From positions 1 through 40,043 of the forward strand of contig CAZUAQ010000048.1 of the NCBI GenBank assembly GCA_964618455.1: a stretch of 40,043 nucleotides of DNA, given 5' to 3'. The notes below the pieces were generated by a model, which searched no databases, was not told where the DNA came from, and saw only the letters and a program-made list of their open reading frames with translations. The DNA comes from CAZUAQ01 sp964618455 (GTDB taxonomy: Bacteria; Planctomycetota; Phycisphaerae; UBA1845; PWPN01). Position numbers and translations under genes: made by a program. This document shows positions 24,232 through 31,985 of the stretch, in pieces (positions within the stretch are counted from its first letter, which is position 1; each line of letters opens with the position of its first letter).

Positions 24232-25080
24232 TCAGTATTGGTAGATATGTCGGGCGACGGGCAGGTAGGCCGCCAGGAATCCGATCTCCGCCAGTGCGCC
24301 GACCGCGTCCAGGGCATGCTCCGTCAGCCCCCGCTGGAGACGAATAATCGCGAAGGATGCCGCGTAAGCCCACGCCAGGGTCCCCACGATCAGCAGGATC
24401 CCCAGCGGAAGATCCTCTGCGGTCGGACACGCCAGAAGCAACGTCACGAGTGTGGCAAGGGCGAAGATTCCCAGGGTGCTCCGCAAACGCGCCCCCTCGA
24501 CCAGCCCCCGAAGCCGGGATGTGCCCTCCGGCGTCACCGGGCCCATGGTCATGGCCAGCGTCATGGTCCAGCGCCCCCACATCGGCATGAGCAAGAGCGG
24601 GAAGTAGACCGGGGCCGGAAGCCACACCGCCAGCGCCTGACGCCACGAGGCGCCGGAGTACCCGTAGTCCCGGCCGACCGGAATGTAGACCAGCAATGCC
24701 AGCTTCAGCAGCAGGGCCATCACCAGCAGGACCTGCCGCCGCTGCATCGCCTCATCGCGATCATTCCCACTCGGGACCGCCCAGGATGTCAGCCCCGCAG
24801 TCAGCCGCCTGCCGAACAGCAGTTGATCCAAAGCCAGCACGCAGACGCACGGCACGAGGCGGATTTTCTCGTACTCGCCGAAGAGACTCCACGTGAACCA
24901 GTACACGAATTGGTAGCTGAGACCGAACAGAACGCCCCAGAAGAGAAACCACTTGCCCGCGTGTCTCCATCGCGCCGGAACATCGTCAGACTGAGGTAAT
25001 GCGAGAAGGTAGCGACCCGCCAACCGAAAGGAGGACGCGGATGCGGAGGGGATCGACGCGTTGGGATTATCCGGCGTCAC
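24232..25080 (-). CDS. polytopic membrane protein, divergent CobS-like, 282 aa
   Basis: About six hydrophobic segments are present (around 43-66, 77-92, 118-135, 150-167, 197-215, 222-240). The order of motifs follows adenosylcobinamide-GDP ribazoletransferase (CobS): an FLFWGVLFGL segment after the first loop, NDRDEAM where CobS has the RDRxLEIM region, LLLMPMWGRWTM with PEGTSR (CobS: SRGxA with REEGLG), and a terminal RGLTEHALDAVGALAEIGF (CobS: GGQTGDTLGAxxELGE). The catalytic acidic stretch HLDGLADTxDG is absent, replaced by FGRRLTAGLTSWA, and TGD is TEH. It may therefore be a repurposed homologue. GTG 25080 overlaps the end of eda by 14 bp, suggesting translational coupling. No cobalamin genes are nearby. 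The CobS relation is by eye and moderately sure. Confidence 0.75.
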   Translation of the reverse strand: MTPDNPNASIPSASASSFRLAGRYLLALPQSDDVPARWRHAGKWFLFWGVLFGLSYQFVYWFTWSLFGEYEKIRLVPCVCVLALDQLLFGRRLTAGLTSWAVPSGNDRDEAMQRRQVLLVMALLLKLALLVYIPVGRDYGYSGASWRQALAVWLPAPVYFPLLLMPMWGRWTMTLAMTMGPVTPEGTSRLRGLVEGARLRSTLGIFALATLVTLLLACPTAEDLPLGILLIVGTLAWAYAASFAIIRLQRGLTEHALDAVGALAEIGFLAAYLPVARHIYQY

Positions 25081-25717
25081 GGGCCTGCTTGATGGTCTCG
25101 AGCCACGCCGACGCCGCCTGGCGGATCGACGCGAAGTCCTTCTTGCGGATCCATTCCTTGCGGGCCAGCGCGCTGCCGACGCCCACCGCCGCCGCGCCCG
25201 CCTTGAAGAACTCGCCGACGTTGTCCAGCGAGATGCCGCCGGTGGGAATCAGCTTGATCTGCGGGAGCGGGCCGCGAATGTCCTTGACGAAGCCCGCCCC
25301 GAGCCCGCTCGATGGGAATGCCTTGACGAAGTCGCTGCCCGCCTGCCACGCCCGGACCATTTCCGTGGGAGTCATCGCCCCGGGCACGACCGGCACGCTG
25401 TAGCGCTTGCAGATCGCGATCGTCGGCAGATCCACGATCGGCGCAACGACGAACTGCGCCCCCGCCAGGATCGCCGCCCGCGCCGTTTCGGCATCGAGTA
25501 CCGTCCCGACTCCGATCGCCGCCGCATCGCCGATTTTCTCCCGGGCGGTGCGAATCACCTCCAGCGCGTTCGGCGTCGTCATCGTCACTTCGATGCAGGT
25601 CAAACCGCCTTCGCGGAGACTGTGCACCACGTCGATCAGTTCGTCGCTGCCGTCCGCGCGGATGATTGCCACGATGCCCGTCGACTTGATCTGCGAAACA
25701 ATCTCGGTTGCGTTCAT
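25067..25717 (-). CDS. eda: KDPG/KHG aldolase (2-dehydro-3-deoxyphosphogluconate aldolase), 216 aa
   Basis: A class I (Schiff-base) aldolase that cleaves 2-keto-3-deoxy-6-phosphogluconate to pyruvate and glyceraldehyde 3-phosphate, or 4-hydroxy-2-oxoglutarate. The Schiff-base lysine is Lys132 in SDFVKAFPSS, the catalytic Glu is Glu43 in CIEVTMTTP, and VPGAMTPTEM and PTGGISLDN form the phosphate site. Length is normal (about 210). It lies 46 bp after the ketosynthase gene and overlaps the CobS-like gene by 14 bp, so it is probably on the same transcript, although the pathway link is not obvious. No edd gene is in the window. Confidence 0.93.
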   Translation of the reverse strand: MNATEIVSQIKSTGIVAIIRADGSDELIDVVHSLREGGLTCIEVTMTTPNALEVIRTAREKIGDAAAIGVGTVLDAETARAAILAGAQFVVAPIVDLPTIAICKRYSVPVVPGAMTPTEMVRAWQAGSDFVKAFPSSGLGAGFVKDIRGPLPQIKLIPTGGISLDNVGEFFKAGAAAVGVGSALARKEWIRKKDFASIRQAASAWLETIKQARDAG

Positions 25718-25763
25718 GATATTCCCGTTCAGCGATTCACCGGCATCGTCACAGGTTCGGTCG

Positions 25764-27074
25764 TCAATCTTCCACGCGCGAGAGGATCAGCGTATCGTTC
25801 TGACCTCCGAAACCGAAACTGTTACTCAAGGCGGTCTTGACACTGACCTTGCGCGCCTCGTTCGGCACGTAATCCAGCGGGCAGTTGGGATCCTTCTCCG
25901 TGAAATTGATCGTCGGGGGAACGATGCCGTCCCGAATGGACAGCACGCACGTGATCAACTCGACCGCGCCCGCCGCCGCGATCAGGTGCCCCATCATGCT
26001 CTTGATCGAACTGACCGGCACGTCCTTCGCCTTGTCACCGAAGACGCCCTTGATGGCGAGCGTTTCGATCTTGTCGTTCTCTTCCGTGCTCGTCCCGTGC
26101 GCGGAAATGTAATCGATGTCGTTCATGGTCAGTCCGGCGTCCTTCAATGCCAGCTGCATGGCGGCAATCGCTCCACGCCCTTCTTCGTGAATGTCGGTGA
26201 TGCGGAAGGCGTCGGCCGTCGATCCGAAACCGGCTATCTCGCCGAGGATTTTCGATCCACGCTTTTTCGCGTGCTCGTACTCTTCGAGAATCACGATGCC
26301 CGCCCCCTCGCCGAGGACGAAACCGTCACGGGTGCGATCGAACGGGCGGCTGGCGGTCAGGCAGGTGTCGTTGCGCGTGCTCAAGGCGGTCAGCCGGTTG
26401 AAGCCCGTTACGCCGAAGGGATGAATCATGCTGTGCGTGCCGCCGGAGATCACCACTTCCGCATCCCCGCGGCGGATGAGGTTCGTGGCTTCCCCGATGG
26501 CCTGCGTGCTGGCAGCGCACGCGGTCAATGTATTGAAGGTCGGTCCCTGCACATTGAAGAGACAGGCGATGTGACCGGCGGCCATGTTCGGATCCTGCTC
26601 GAACTCGTTCTCCGGATCGAGCATCTCGCCGGCAAGCTTGGCCCATTTCATCGTGTCGAGATCGCCGCGACCGCCGTTGGCCTCGGGATCCCAGCTCAGC
26701 ACTGCCGCGTCGGCGAAGTTGAAAAAGTCGATCGGCCCTTCCCCGCCACCGAGATAGATTCCGATCTCCGAGGGGTCGACGCCGCGATTCCCGTTCAGGC
26801 CTGCGTCCTGCCAGGCCAGCCGTGCCGCCGCCACCGCGAACTGCGTATTGCGACTCGCCCGGGCGTGGGCGGCCGTGTCCTCGCCCAGATAGCGCCCCAG
26901 TTCGAAGTCCCGGACCTGCGCCGAGAATGTCGTCGGGAACATGGAAGCATCAAACAGTTCAGTCGGGGAGATGCCGCTTTCCCCTTTGAGCAGGCGCTTC
27001 CACACCGCCTCGATGTCGTCGCCGAGCGGCGTGATCCACCCCATGCCCGTGACTACCACGCGTCGTCTTGCCAC
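25764..27074 (-). CDS. fabF: beta-ketoacyl-ACP synthase (KAS II type), active, 436 aa
   Basis: Catalyses decarboxylative condensation of malonyl-ACP with an acyl chain. The thiolase-fold triad is complete: Cys186 in LTACAAST, His326 in SAHGTSTEEND and His363 in SSIKSMMGHLIAAAG, with Lys358. The gatekeeper/oxyanion ending NSFGFGGQNDTLIL is present. Length is close to FabF (about 412) with a longer N-terminal third (FFNFADAAVLSWDPEANGG). The start is GTG 27074, two bases after the stop of the upstream homologue and 7 bases after GGGGAGG; the open frame runs further up but overlaps that gene. The tight spacing suggests that the two ketosynthase-fold proteins are made in equal amounts and pair. 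Confidence 0.95.
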   Translation of the reverse strand: MARRRVVVTGMGWITPLGDDIEAVWKRLLKGESGISPTELFDASMFPTTFSAQVRDFELGRYLGEDTAAHARASRNTQFAVAAARLAWQDAGLNGNRGVDPSEIGIYLGGGEGPIDFFNFADAAVLSWDPEANGGRGDLDTMKWAKLAGEMLDPENEFEQDPNMAAGHIACLFNVQGPTFNTLTACAASTQAIGEATNLIRRGDAEVVISGGTHSMIHPFGVTGFNRLTALSTRNDTCLTASRPFDRTRDGFVLGEGAGIVILEEYEHAKKRGSKILGEIAGFGSTADAFRITDIHEEGRGAIAAMQLALKDAGLTMNDIDYISAHGTSTEENDKIETLAIKGVFGDKAKDVPVSSIKSMMGHLIAAAGAVELITCVLSIRDGIVPPTINFTEKDPNCPLDYVPNEARKVSVKTALSNSFGFGGQNDTLILSRVED

Positions 27075-27076
27075 TG

Positions 27077-28414
27077 TTACGCCTCCCCGCGCTTGAGAAT
27101 CAGCGCGGCATTCTGTCCACCGCCGAGCGAGTAAGCGATGCTCAGCACCGCGTCCACCTTCGCGTCGCGCGGATCGTTCTTGACGAGATTCAACCCGCAA
27201 TCGGGGTCGACTTCGTTCACATTCAGCGACGGGGGTATCATCTGGTTTTTCACGCAGCACGCCGCCACCGCAAGATCGATCGCGCCGCTGCCCGCACCGT
27301 TGTTACCCACGCTCCCCTTGATCGCCAGCGCGGGGACTTGCTCGGCGCCCTCGCCGAGGGCGTCGTGAATCCCGCGCGCCTCCGAGGCATCCTGCTCGCG
27401 GATGCCGGTACCGAAGGTGGAAATCAGGCCGATCGCCCCGGGCGCCAGGCCGGCGTCCTTGAGCGCCTTTCGGATGGCGAGACTCACGCCGCGCCCCTCC
27501 GGGCAGGGCCCCGTCCAGCTGTGTGCATTGCAGCTCGCCCCGAAGCCGACCACCTCCGCATAAATGCGGGCGTTCCGCGCCTTGGCGTGTTCGTATTCTT
27601 CCAGGATCAGCAGTCCCCCGCCCTCGCTGATGACCGTTCCATCGCGCGAGGCATCGAAAGGCTTGCAGGCCGATGCCGGGTCGTCGTTCCCCGAGAATGT
27701 CAACCGCTTGAGCAACTGCTGACGCATCAGGCCCATCGGGTTCAACTTGCTCTCCGCCCCTCCGCAGATGCAGACGTCGGCGGAGCCACGCGAGATCGTC
27801 CGGAATGCTTCGCCGATCGCGAGATGGCTCGACGCCTCCGAACAGGTGATCGTGTTCGACGGCGCCTGGGCATCGTGCACAATGGTCACGTGACACGAAA
27901 GCATGTTCGGCAGAAACTTCAGCAGCCACAGCGGGGTCAGGTTCGTCATGCCGTCCCGTCCCCATTGCTGGATGTCGAACCGGCCGTCCTCCTTCACCGA
28001 TGTGGCCATCGCGCCCGCCAGTTCGCTCAGGTCCGCACAGATCAGACCCGCACCGATATTGGCACCGAACCGCGTGGAATCCACGTTCGGCGGACCCTCC
28101 GCCTCCCCGCGATCGATGAAACACTTGGTCACCAGTCCCGCGTCGCGTACCGCCTCATAGGCGCACGCCACCGCGATCTCGATGTCGCGGGCCATCACCT
28201 TCGTGCTCTTGCGATACGCCTTGGGTACAAAATTCTTGGCTTGAAGCTCGTCGATCTCGCCGGCGGCCTGCGACGGGAACGTGCCGGGATCGAACGCGGT
28301 AATCCGCCGAACCCCCGCCTTTTTCTCCATCAACGCGTTCCAGACGGGCTCGCCCCCGATCCCGAGCGGGGTCGCCAAACCGATGCCGGTGATCACGACT
28401 CTTCGCGCACTCAT
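27077..28414 (-). CDS. ketosynthase-fold protein lacking the catalytic triad (chain-length-factor-like), 445 aa
   Basis: The whole protein aligns with the neighbouring ketosynthase (VVITGIGLATPLG, DASRDGTVISEGGGLLILEEYEHA, YSLGGGQNAALIL). The region of the active-site cysteine reads NTITCSEASSHLAIG: counting from the conserved IG, the cysteine position is Glu193, with one extra residue relative to the neighbour. The first histidine motif is ISTFGTG (Phe334) and the second is KGSVGNNGAGSG (Asn371); Lys366 remains. It therefore cannot condense by the usual mechanism and resembles the chain length factor (KS-beta) of type II polyketide systems, which pairs with an active KS. ATG 28414 has AGAGG 6 bases upstream and begins 10 bp after the dehydratase stop. 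Confidence 0.9.
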   Translation of the reverse strand: MSARRVVITGIGLATPLGIGGEPVWNALMEKKAGVRRITAFDPGTFPSQAAGEIDELQAKNFVPKAYRKSTKVMARDIEIAVACAYEAVRDAGLVTKCFIDRGEAEGPPNVDSTRFGANIGAGLICADLSELAGAMATSVKEDGRFDIQQWGRDGMTNLTPLWLLKFLPNMLSCHVTIVHDAQAPSNTITCSEASSHLAIGEAFRTISRGSADVCICGGAESKLNPMGLMRQQLLKRLTFSGNDDPASACKPFDASRDGTVISEGGGLLILEEYEHAKARNARIYAEVVGFGASCNAHSWTGPCPEGRGVSLAIRKALKDAGLAPGAIGLISTFGTGIREQDASEARGIHDALGEGAEQVPALAIKGSVGNNGAGSGAIDLAVAACCVKNQMIPPSLNVNEVDPDCGLNLVKNDPRDAKVDAVLSIAYSLGGGQNAALILKRGEA

Positions 28415-28424
28415 GTGACGCCTC

Positions 28425-28940
28425 TCACTCCGCGGGCAGCGCGGACTCCCGCTTCAGGCGGTACGTCCCCAGCAACCCGATGAATTCTTCCGTGAAGACG
28501 AAGTTCTCTTCCGGGAAGTTCAAACCGCTCATGTTCTTGTCCACGTGCGAGAACATCAGGTCCACCTCCCCGAACGCTTCGCCGTCGCAGGTAATCTGCG
28601 ACGAAATCAACGCCGCCTCGTCGCTGATCGAATCCAGCGATACCTCGTAACGCAGTTGGGAACCGGGAAGCACCATCCCGTCGAAGCGTGCCCGCTTCAC
28701 CTTGGCCAGCACCACCTTCTCGCGGTATTCGCGCGCCTCACCGACCAGGATTCCTCCCGTCTGGGCCACGCCCTCGATCACCAGGCTCAGCGGCATGACC
28801 GGGTACCCGGGATAGTGGTCGTGAAGGTGCTCCTCCGCCAGGCTCACGTTCTTGACGGCAACCGCGCGGCGGCCCGATTCAAACTCCACGAACTTGTCGA
28901 TCCAGATCCAACGCATGGTCTTCGCGCGACTCTCGTTCAT
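28425..28940 (-). CDS. FabZ/FabA-like 3-hydroxyacyl-ACP dehydratase, 171 aa
   Basis: A hotdog-fold protein with the dehydratase signature HYPGYPVMPLSLVIEGVAQ. The catalytic His42 and the acidic Glu56 are present, but the usual MPGVL is MPLSL. A second strand motif, LAKVKRARFDGMVLPGSQL, matches the FabZ core. It has a C-terminal extension of about 35 residues (MSGLNFPEENFVFTEEFIGL) compared with FabZ. It would remove water from 3-hydroxyacyl chains on the neighbouring ACP. ATG 28940 is used; ATG 28916 (MRWIWIDKF) is the alternative and fits FabZ length better. The gene is third in the operon, before the KS pair. Confidence 0.88.
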   Translation of the reverse strand: MNESRAKTMRWIWIDKFVEFESGRRAVAVKNVSLAEEHLHDHYPGYPVMPLSLVIEGVAQTGGILVGEAREYREKVVLAKVKRARFDGMVLPGSQLRYEVSLDSISDEAALISSQITCDGEAFGEVDLMFSHVDKNMSGLNFPEENFVFTEEFIGLLGTYRLKRESALPAE

Positions 28941-28956
28941 ACCTGCCGGATGCGAG

Positions 28957-28983
28957 ACGGCCAGCGATCGTTGCGCTGGCCGT
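28957..28983. other. intercistronic hairpin between ACP and dehydratase genes
   Basis: A perfect 10-bp inverted repeat, ACGGCCAGCG (28957-28966) and CGCTGGCCGT (28974-28983), with a 7-base loop lies in the leader of the dehydratase gene. No T tract follows on the minus strand, so it is not a typical terminator; it could affect mRNA processing or stability. Confidence 0.55.
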
Positions 28984-29083
28984 GATTCATATGCCGTCTA
29001 TGGAGAATTCGAGGCTTGCCACTGCCGGGCGACCCGTCCGACGCCCGCTCGACCGTTGCCGGCAGCGCGTCACCGGCATCCAC

Positions 29084-29470
29084 TCAGGCCAGCTTCGTCT
29101 CGATGTAGTTCACCAGGGTGCGCACCGTGAACAGTTCGGAAATCTTGTTCACGTCCGGATCCTGCTCGAACTGCGAAAAATCGGCATGCGGCATCGCCTC
29201 CTTGATCTTCGCGAGGCCATCCGAGGTCAACCGCCCGTTCGACACGAAGTCCGGATTGTTCAGAAGTTCATTGGGAATCAGCTCATCGCGCGGGATCTTG
29301 ATCCCGAAACACTTCTCGAGGCGAAACACGATGTCCAGAAAATCGATGCTTTCCGCACCCAGATCGCCCTGCAGCGATGCGTCCTCGCTCACCTCTTCGG
29401 GTTCGACAGCCAATGCCTCGACGAGCGTTTCCCGCACGTTGTCAAGGATCTGCTCACGGTTCATCGACAT
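29084..29470 (-). CDS. acyl carrier protein with an insertion before the last helix, 128 aa
   Basis: The phosphopantetheine site is Ser41 in DLGAESIDFLDIVFRLE, a fully typical helix II start, and helix I (REQILDNVRETLVEAL) is normal. Between helix II and the final helix (FTVRTLVNYIETKLA) lies about 40 extra residues (from IPNELLNNPDF to DPDVNKISEL), so the protein is 128 instead of about 78 residues. It should carry the acyl chain for the KS pair and dehydratases around it, after activation by AcpS. ATG 29470 follows GGGAGG by 9 bases. It lies 117 bp after the first dehydratase gene and 143 bp before the second. Confidence 0.93.
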   Translation of the reverse strand: MSMNREQILDNVRETLVEALAVEPEEVSEDASLQGDLGAESIDFLDIVFRLEKCFGIKIPRDELIPNELLNNPDFVSNGRLTSDGLAKIKEAMPHADFSQFEQDPDVNKISELFTVRTLVNYIETKLA

Positions 29471-29587
29471 CCCAACATACCTCCCTAACTGTGATGTATT
29501 GCCGAAGGGTCCGACGCCGGTTCCTCATCCGCGCCAGCCGCACCCGCCGGGCCCGGTGATTCGACGAACTCCCCGGGTGTCTATCCA

Positions 29588-30061
29588 TTAATCGGCCCGC
29601 CTCAGCAGTTCCATCTGCCGGCGGACATGTTCGATGATTCGCTCATCCTGTGATCGGAGCGCCGGGTCGCGATCGGCCAGATTGAAATGCCGCAGCACCA
29701 AGTGGGCCTTGACCATTTCACGCTCGCCGCATCGCCCCGTCCCCGTCATACGACTCGTTCCGTCGCCCAGTTCCTTGGCGGTGACCGACAGTTCGAACAC
29801 CTGTCCGGGCGTCACGAAACTCTTGTAGGTCACGTTCTTCGCCTCTGCCAGCAGGATCATGCTCTGGGCGAAATCCTGAGAGGCCCGAATCAACCACGCC
29901 GACGCCTGGACCAGTGCCTCAATCATGAGCACACCCGGCATCACCGGGAAACGGGGAAAATGATCCGCCAGGTATTCCTCGGCCAGGGTCAGGGACTTGA
30001 CCGCTGAGATCCTCTCCCCCGGCACCAGCTCCGTAATGCGATCGATTAGAAGAAACTTCAT
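29588..30061 (-). CDS. FabZ/FabA-like hotdog dehydratase, 157 aa
   Basis: The N-terminus FLLIDRITELVPGERI is the classic FabZ opening. The active-site helix reads HFPRFPVMPGVLMIEALVQ, with His34 and Glu48 kept but Arg in place of the usual Gly of HFPG. AEAKNVTYKSFVTPGQVFEL is the second core strand. A helical C-terminal tail (DERIIEHVRRQMELL) extends it slightly. It is first in the operon. Start ATG 30061 is fixed by homology; upstream frame to 30289 is not protein-like. The ribosome site is weak. It could be a dehydratase or a non-catalytic partner of the second copy. Confidence 0.88.
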   Translation of the reverse strand: MKFLLIDRITELVPGERISAVKSLTLAEEYLADHFPRFPVMPGVLMIEALVQASAWLIRASQDFAQSMILLAEAKNVTYKSFVTPGQVFELSVTAKELGDGTSRMTGTGRCGEREMVKAHLVLRHFNLADRDPALRSQDERIIEHVRRQMELLRRAD

Positions 30062-30409
30062 ATTCGAGCCCGCCCCGCTGCCCACGTGCGGCTCGGGGAA
30101 TCCCACATATGTAACTTCAGGCAAGGAGTTTAGACCCATTCCGCCCGCCTTGCAAGCCCGCCCCGACGCGTCCTTATTACCGGGGCTCTGCGTTGCGGAG
30201 ACTCTTCGGATCGCTATCCTCGATCGTCCGGATCCCTCTTCGCCGGTATCCCGACACGGAAAGACAGATTCTAAACTCCCATTCTGCATGAGCTTCGATC
30301 GTCAGGATGGGATTTCTTGCGGAAAACAAGCAACCCCGGGCACAATAATCGGTTGGCAGACCGCCTGGAGCGGTCAACGCCGCGAGTCACCCAAGAGAAG
30401 GACCGATCC
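30062..30409. other. 348-bp divergent intergenic region between dehydratase operon and sensor kinase
   Basis: No gene is supported here. On the minus strand only a weak promoter-like pair is seen (TTGCAA and TCTAAA, 15 bp apart, about 30150-30125). On the plus strand AATAAT (30344-30349) lies 60 bases before the kinase start without a spaced -35. A short hairpin GACCGC/GCGGTC (30359-30375) precedes the kinase ribosome site. Confidence 0.5.
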
Positions 30410-31921
30410 TTGACCCTACGCCGCCGGCTGCTCCTGGTTTACCTCATTGTGGTCCTGCTCAGCGTCGCCACCGTGGGCATCGCCGTCTTGGAACTCGAGC
30501 ACGCCCGCAAACTCTTCCAGGAACTCCAGGACTGGAATCAACTGGTCCTCAAGTTCGACAAGCTCAAATCCTCCTGGCCGCCTCCGCCGGACGCCGATCC
30601 GGAAGAGTTCGACCTGCGCGATCAGCTTGCCCATCATTTTCTCTACCTTGCCAGTGAACCCGTCCACCTGGATGTCGAGCGGGTGCGGGCGGCGCTCAGC
30701 CGTGTGTACCGCCAATACGAACTCTGGCGCAAGTCCTCCCCGTCCCCCGAGGCCACCGAGACCGACCAGGTACGCGTGTCCCTCGATCGGCTGGCGTCCG
30801 TGATCGAGAATGAACTCGACAGCATCAACACCAAGGCCGACTTTCAACGGCTTCGCACGCAGATCCTGCTTCGTGGGGCAATCTGCCTCACCATCGTTCA
30901 CGTCCTGGTCATCGGGTCACTGCTTCGACGCTGGCTGCTCAACCCCCTCGAACAGTTGAACCGCCAGGTCGAGGCCCTCGGGCGCGACGAGCCTCCGCGC
31001 GATCCGCTTCTGCAATCCCCCCGCGAACTCGCCCGACTCGCGCAGACACTCGATCGCGCGCGTCAGTCCCTCGGCGACATGCGTCAGCGATTGCTCGAGA
31101 ATGAACGTCTGACCACCATTGGTCAGTTCGCCGCTCAACTCGCGCACAACCTGCGCAATCCGCTCGCCAGCATACGGGCTACCGCGCAGGTGGCATCCAA
31201 ACACACGCGCGACGATGACACGCTGCAGGCACGTATGAATGAAATCGTGCGCTCGGTCGACCGTTTGAACCAATGGATCGCCGGGCTCATGGAAGTGGCA
31301 CGAAGTCGCCCGCAGAACATTCAGTGCGTAGATATCGTGCCCACGCTTCAGCGTGTCAGGCAGGCGGTCGAGCCCGAAATTCGTATCCGGCAGTGTGAAC
31401 TTGAACTGGATGCTCCGCAGGACGGATTACGCTGCCGACACGACCCCGCCACCCTGGAGCATGCCCTGATCGCCATCGTCCTCAACGCCATCGAAGCCTC
31501 GCCGCCATCCGGCACCATCACGGTGAAGGCCTTGACTCACACCGCGCCAGGCAAAGATCCGAACGGCGATCCCTGCGTCACACGTCGCACAGACGATGCC
31601 GATGGTGATAAGCCTGCCAACTCGCCCCCCCCATCCCCACACAGTGACACATTCGAACTCGACCCGACTCTCGAAAACGCGGCAGGTACGCTGTCCCATT
31701 CGTTCTGCCGGGTGTCGGTCCTCGATGAAGGCCCCGGTCTGCCCGCAGAGAACCCGGAGTGCATATTCGACTCCTCGTACTCGACGAAGCAGCACGGCAT
31801 GGGACTCGGGTTGGCGCTCGCCCGCCAAGTCCTCGAGCGTCAGGGCGGAATCGTTCGTGCCGGAAACAAGCCCGGTGGCGGAGCAGTGATCTCCGTGGAT
31901 CTGCCCATGCCGTCAGCCTGA
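30410..31921 (+). CDS. membrane sensor histidine kinase, NtrB-like catalytic core, 503 aa
   Basis: Two membrane segments (about 7-28 and 152-172) flank a 120-residue mainly helical sensor region, followed by a HAMP-like linker. The phosphoacceptor is His246 in QLAHNLRNPLASI, of the NtrB/ZraS type. The ATPase domain has the N box (LEHALIAIVLNAIEAS), G1 (DEGPGLP) and G2 (GMGLGLALA). Between N and G1 boxes there is a Pro/Asp/Thr-rich insertion of about 60 residues (PGKDPNGDPCVTRR to DSHSD-like stretch). TTG 30410 is chosen because GAGAAGGA ends 7 bases upstream and the protein then begins with a signal-anchor; the frame back to 30317 has no such features. No response regulator is adjacent. Confidence 0.88.
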   Translation: MTLRRRLLLVYLIVVLLSVATVGIAVLELEHARKLFQELQDWNQLVLKFDKLKSSWPPPPDADPEEFDLRDQLAHHFLYLASEPVHLDVERVRAALSRVYRQYELWRKSSPSPEATETDQVRVSLDRLASVIENELDSINTKADFQRLRTQILLRGAICLTIVHVLVIGSLLRRWLLNPLEQLNRQVEALGRDEPPRDPLLQSPRELARLAQTLDRARQSLGDMRQRLLENERLTTIGQFAAQLAHNLRNPLASIRATAQVASKHTRDDDTLQARMNEIVRSVDRLNQWIAGLMEVARSRPQNIQCVDIVPTLQRVRQAVEPEIRIRQCELELDAPQDGLRCRHDPATLEHALIAIVLNAIEASPPSGTITVKALTHTAPGKDPNGDPCVTRRTDDADGDKPANSPPPSPHSDTFELDPTLENAAGTLSHSFCRVSVLDEGPGLPAENPECIFDSSYSTKQHGMGLGLALARQVLERQGGIVRAGNKPGGGAVISVDLPMPSA

Positions 31922-31985
31922 GCGCCTTCGCCCCAGCCGGTGGCGGAAAGCCATCCTGATGGCACCCACAGGCGATGTGACGTAC

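Noticed and set aside
25407..28483. Long antisense frames opposite the two ketosynthase genes
   Set aside because: Both minus-strand ketosynthase-fold proteins are recognisable end to end; the antisense frames are Arg/His/Ala-rich artefacts.
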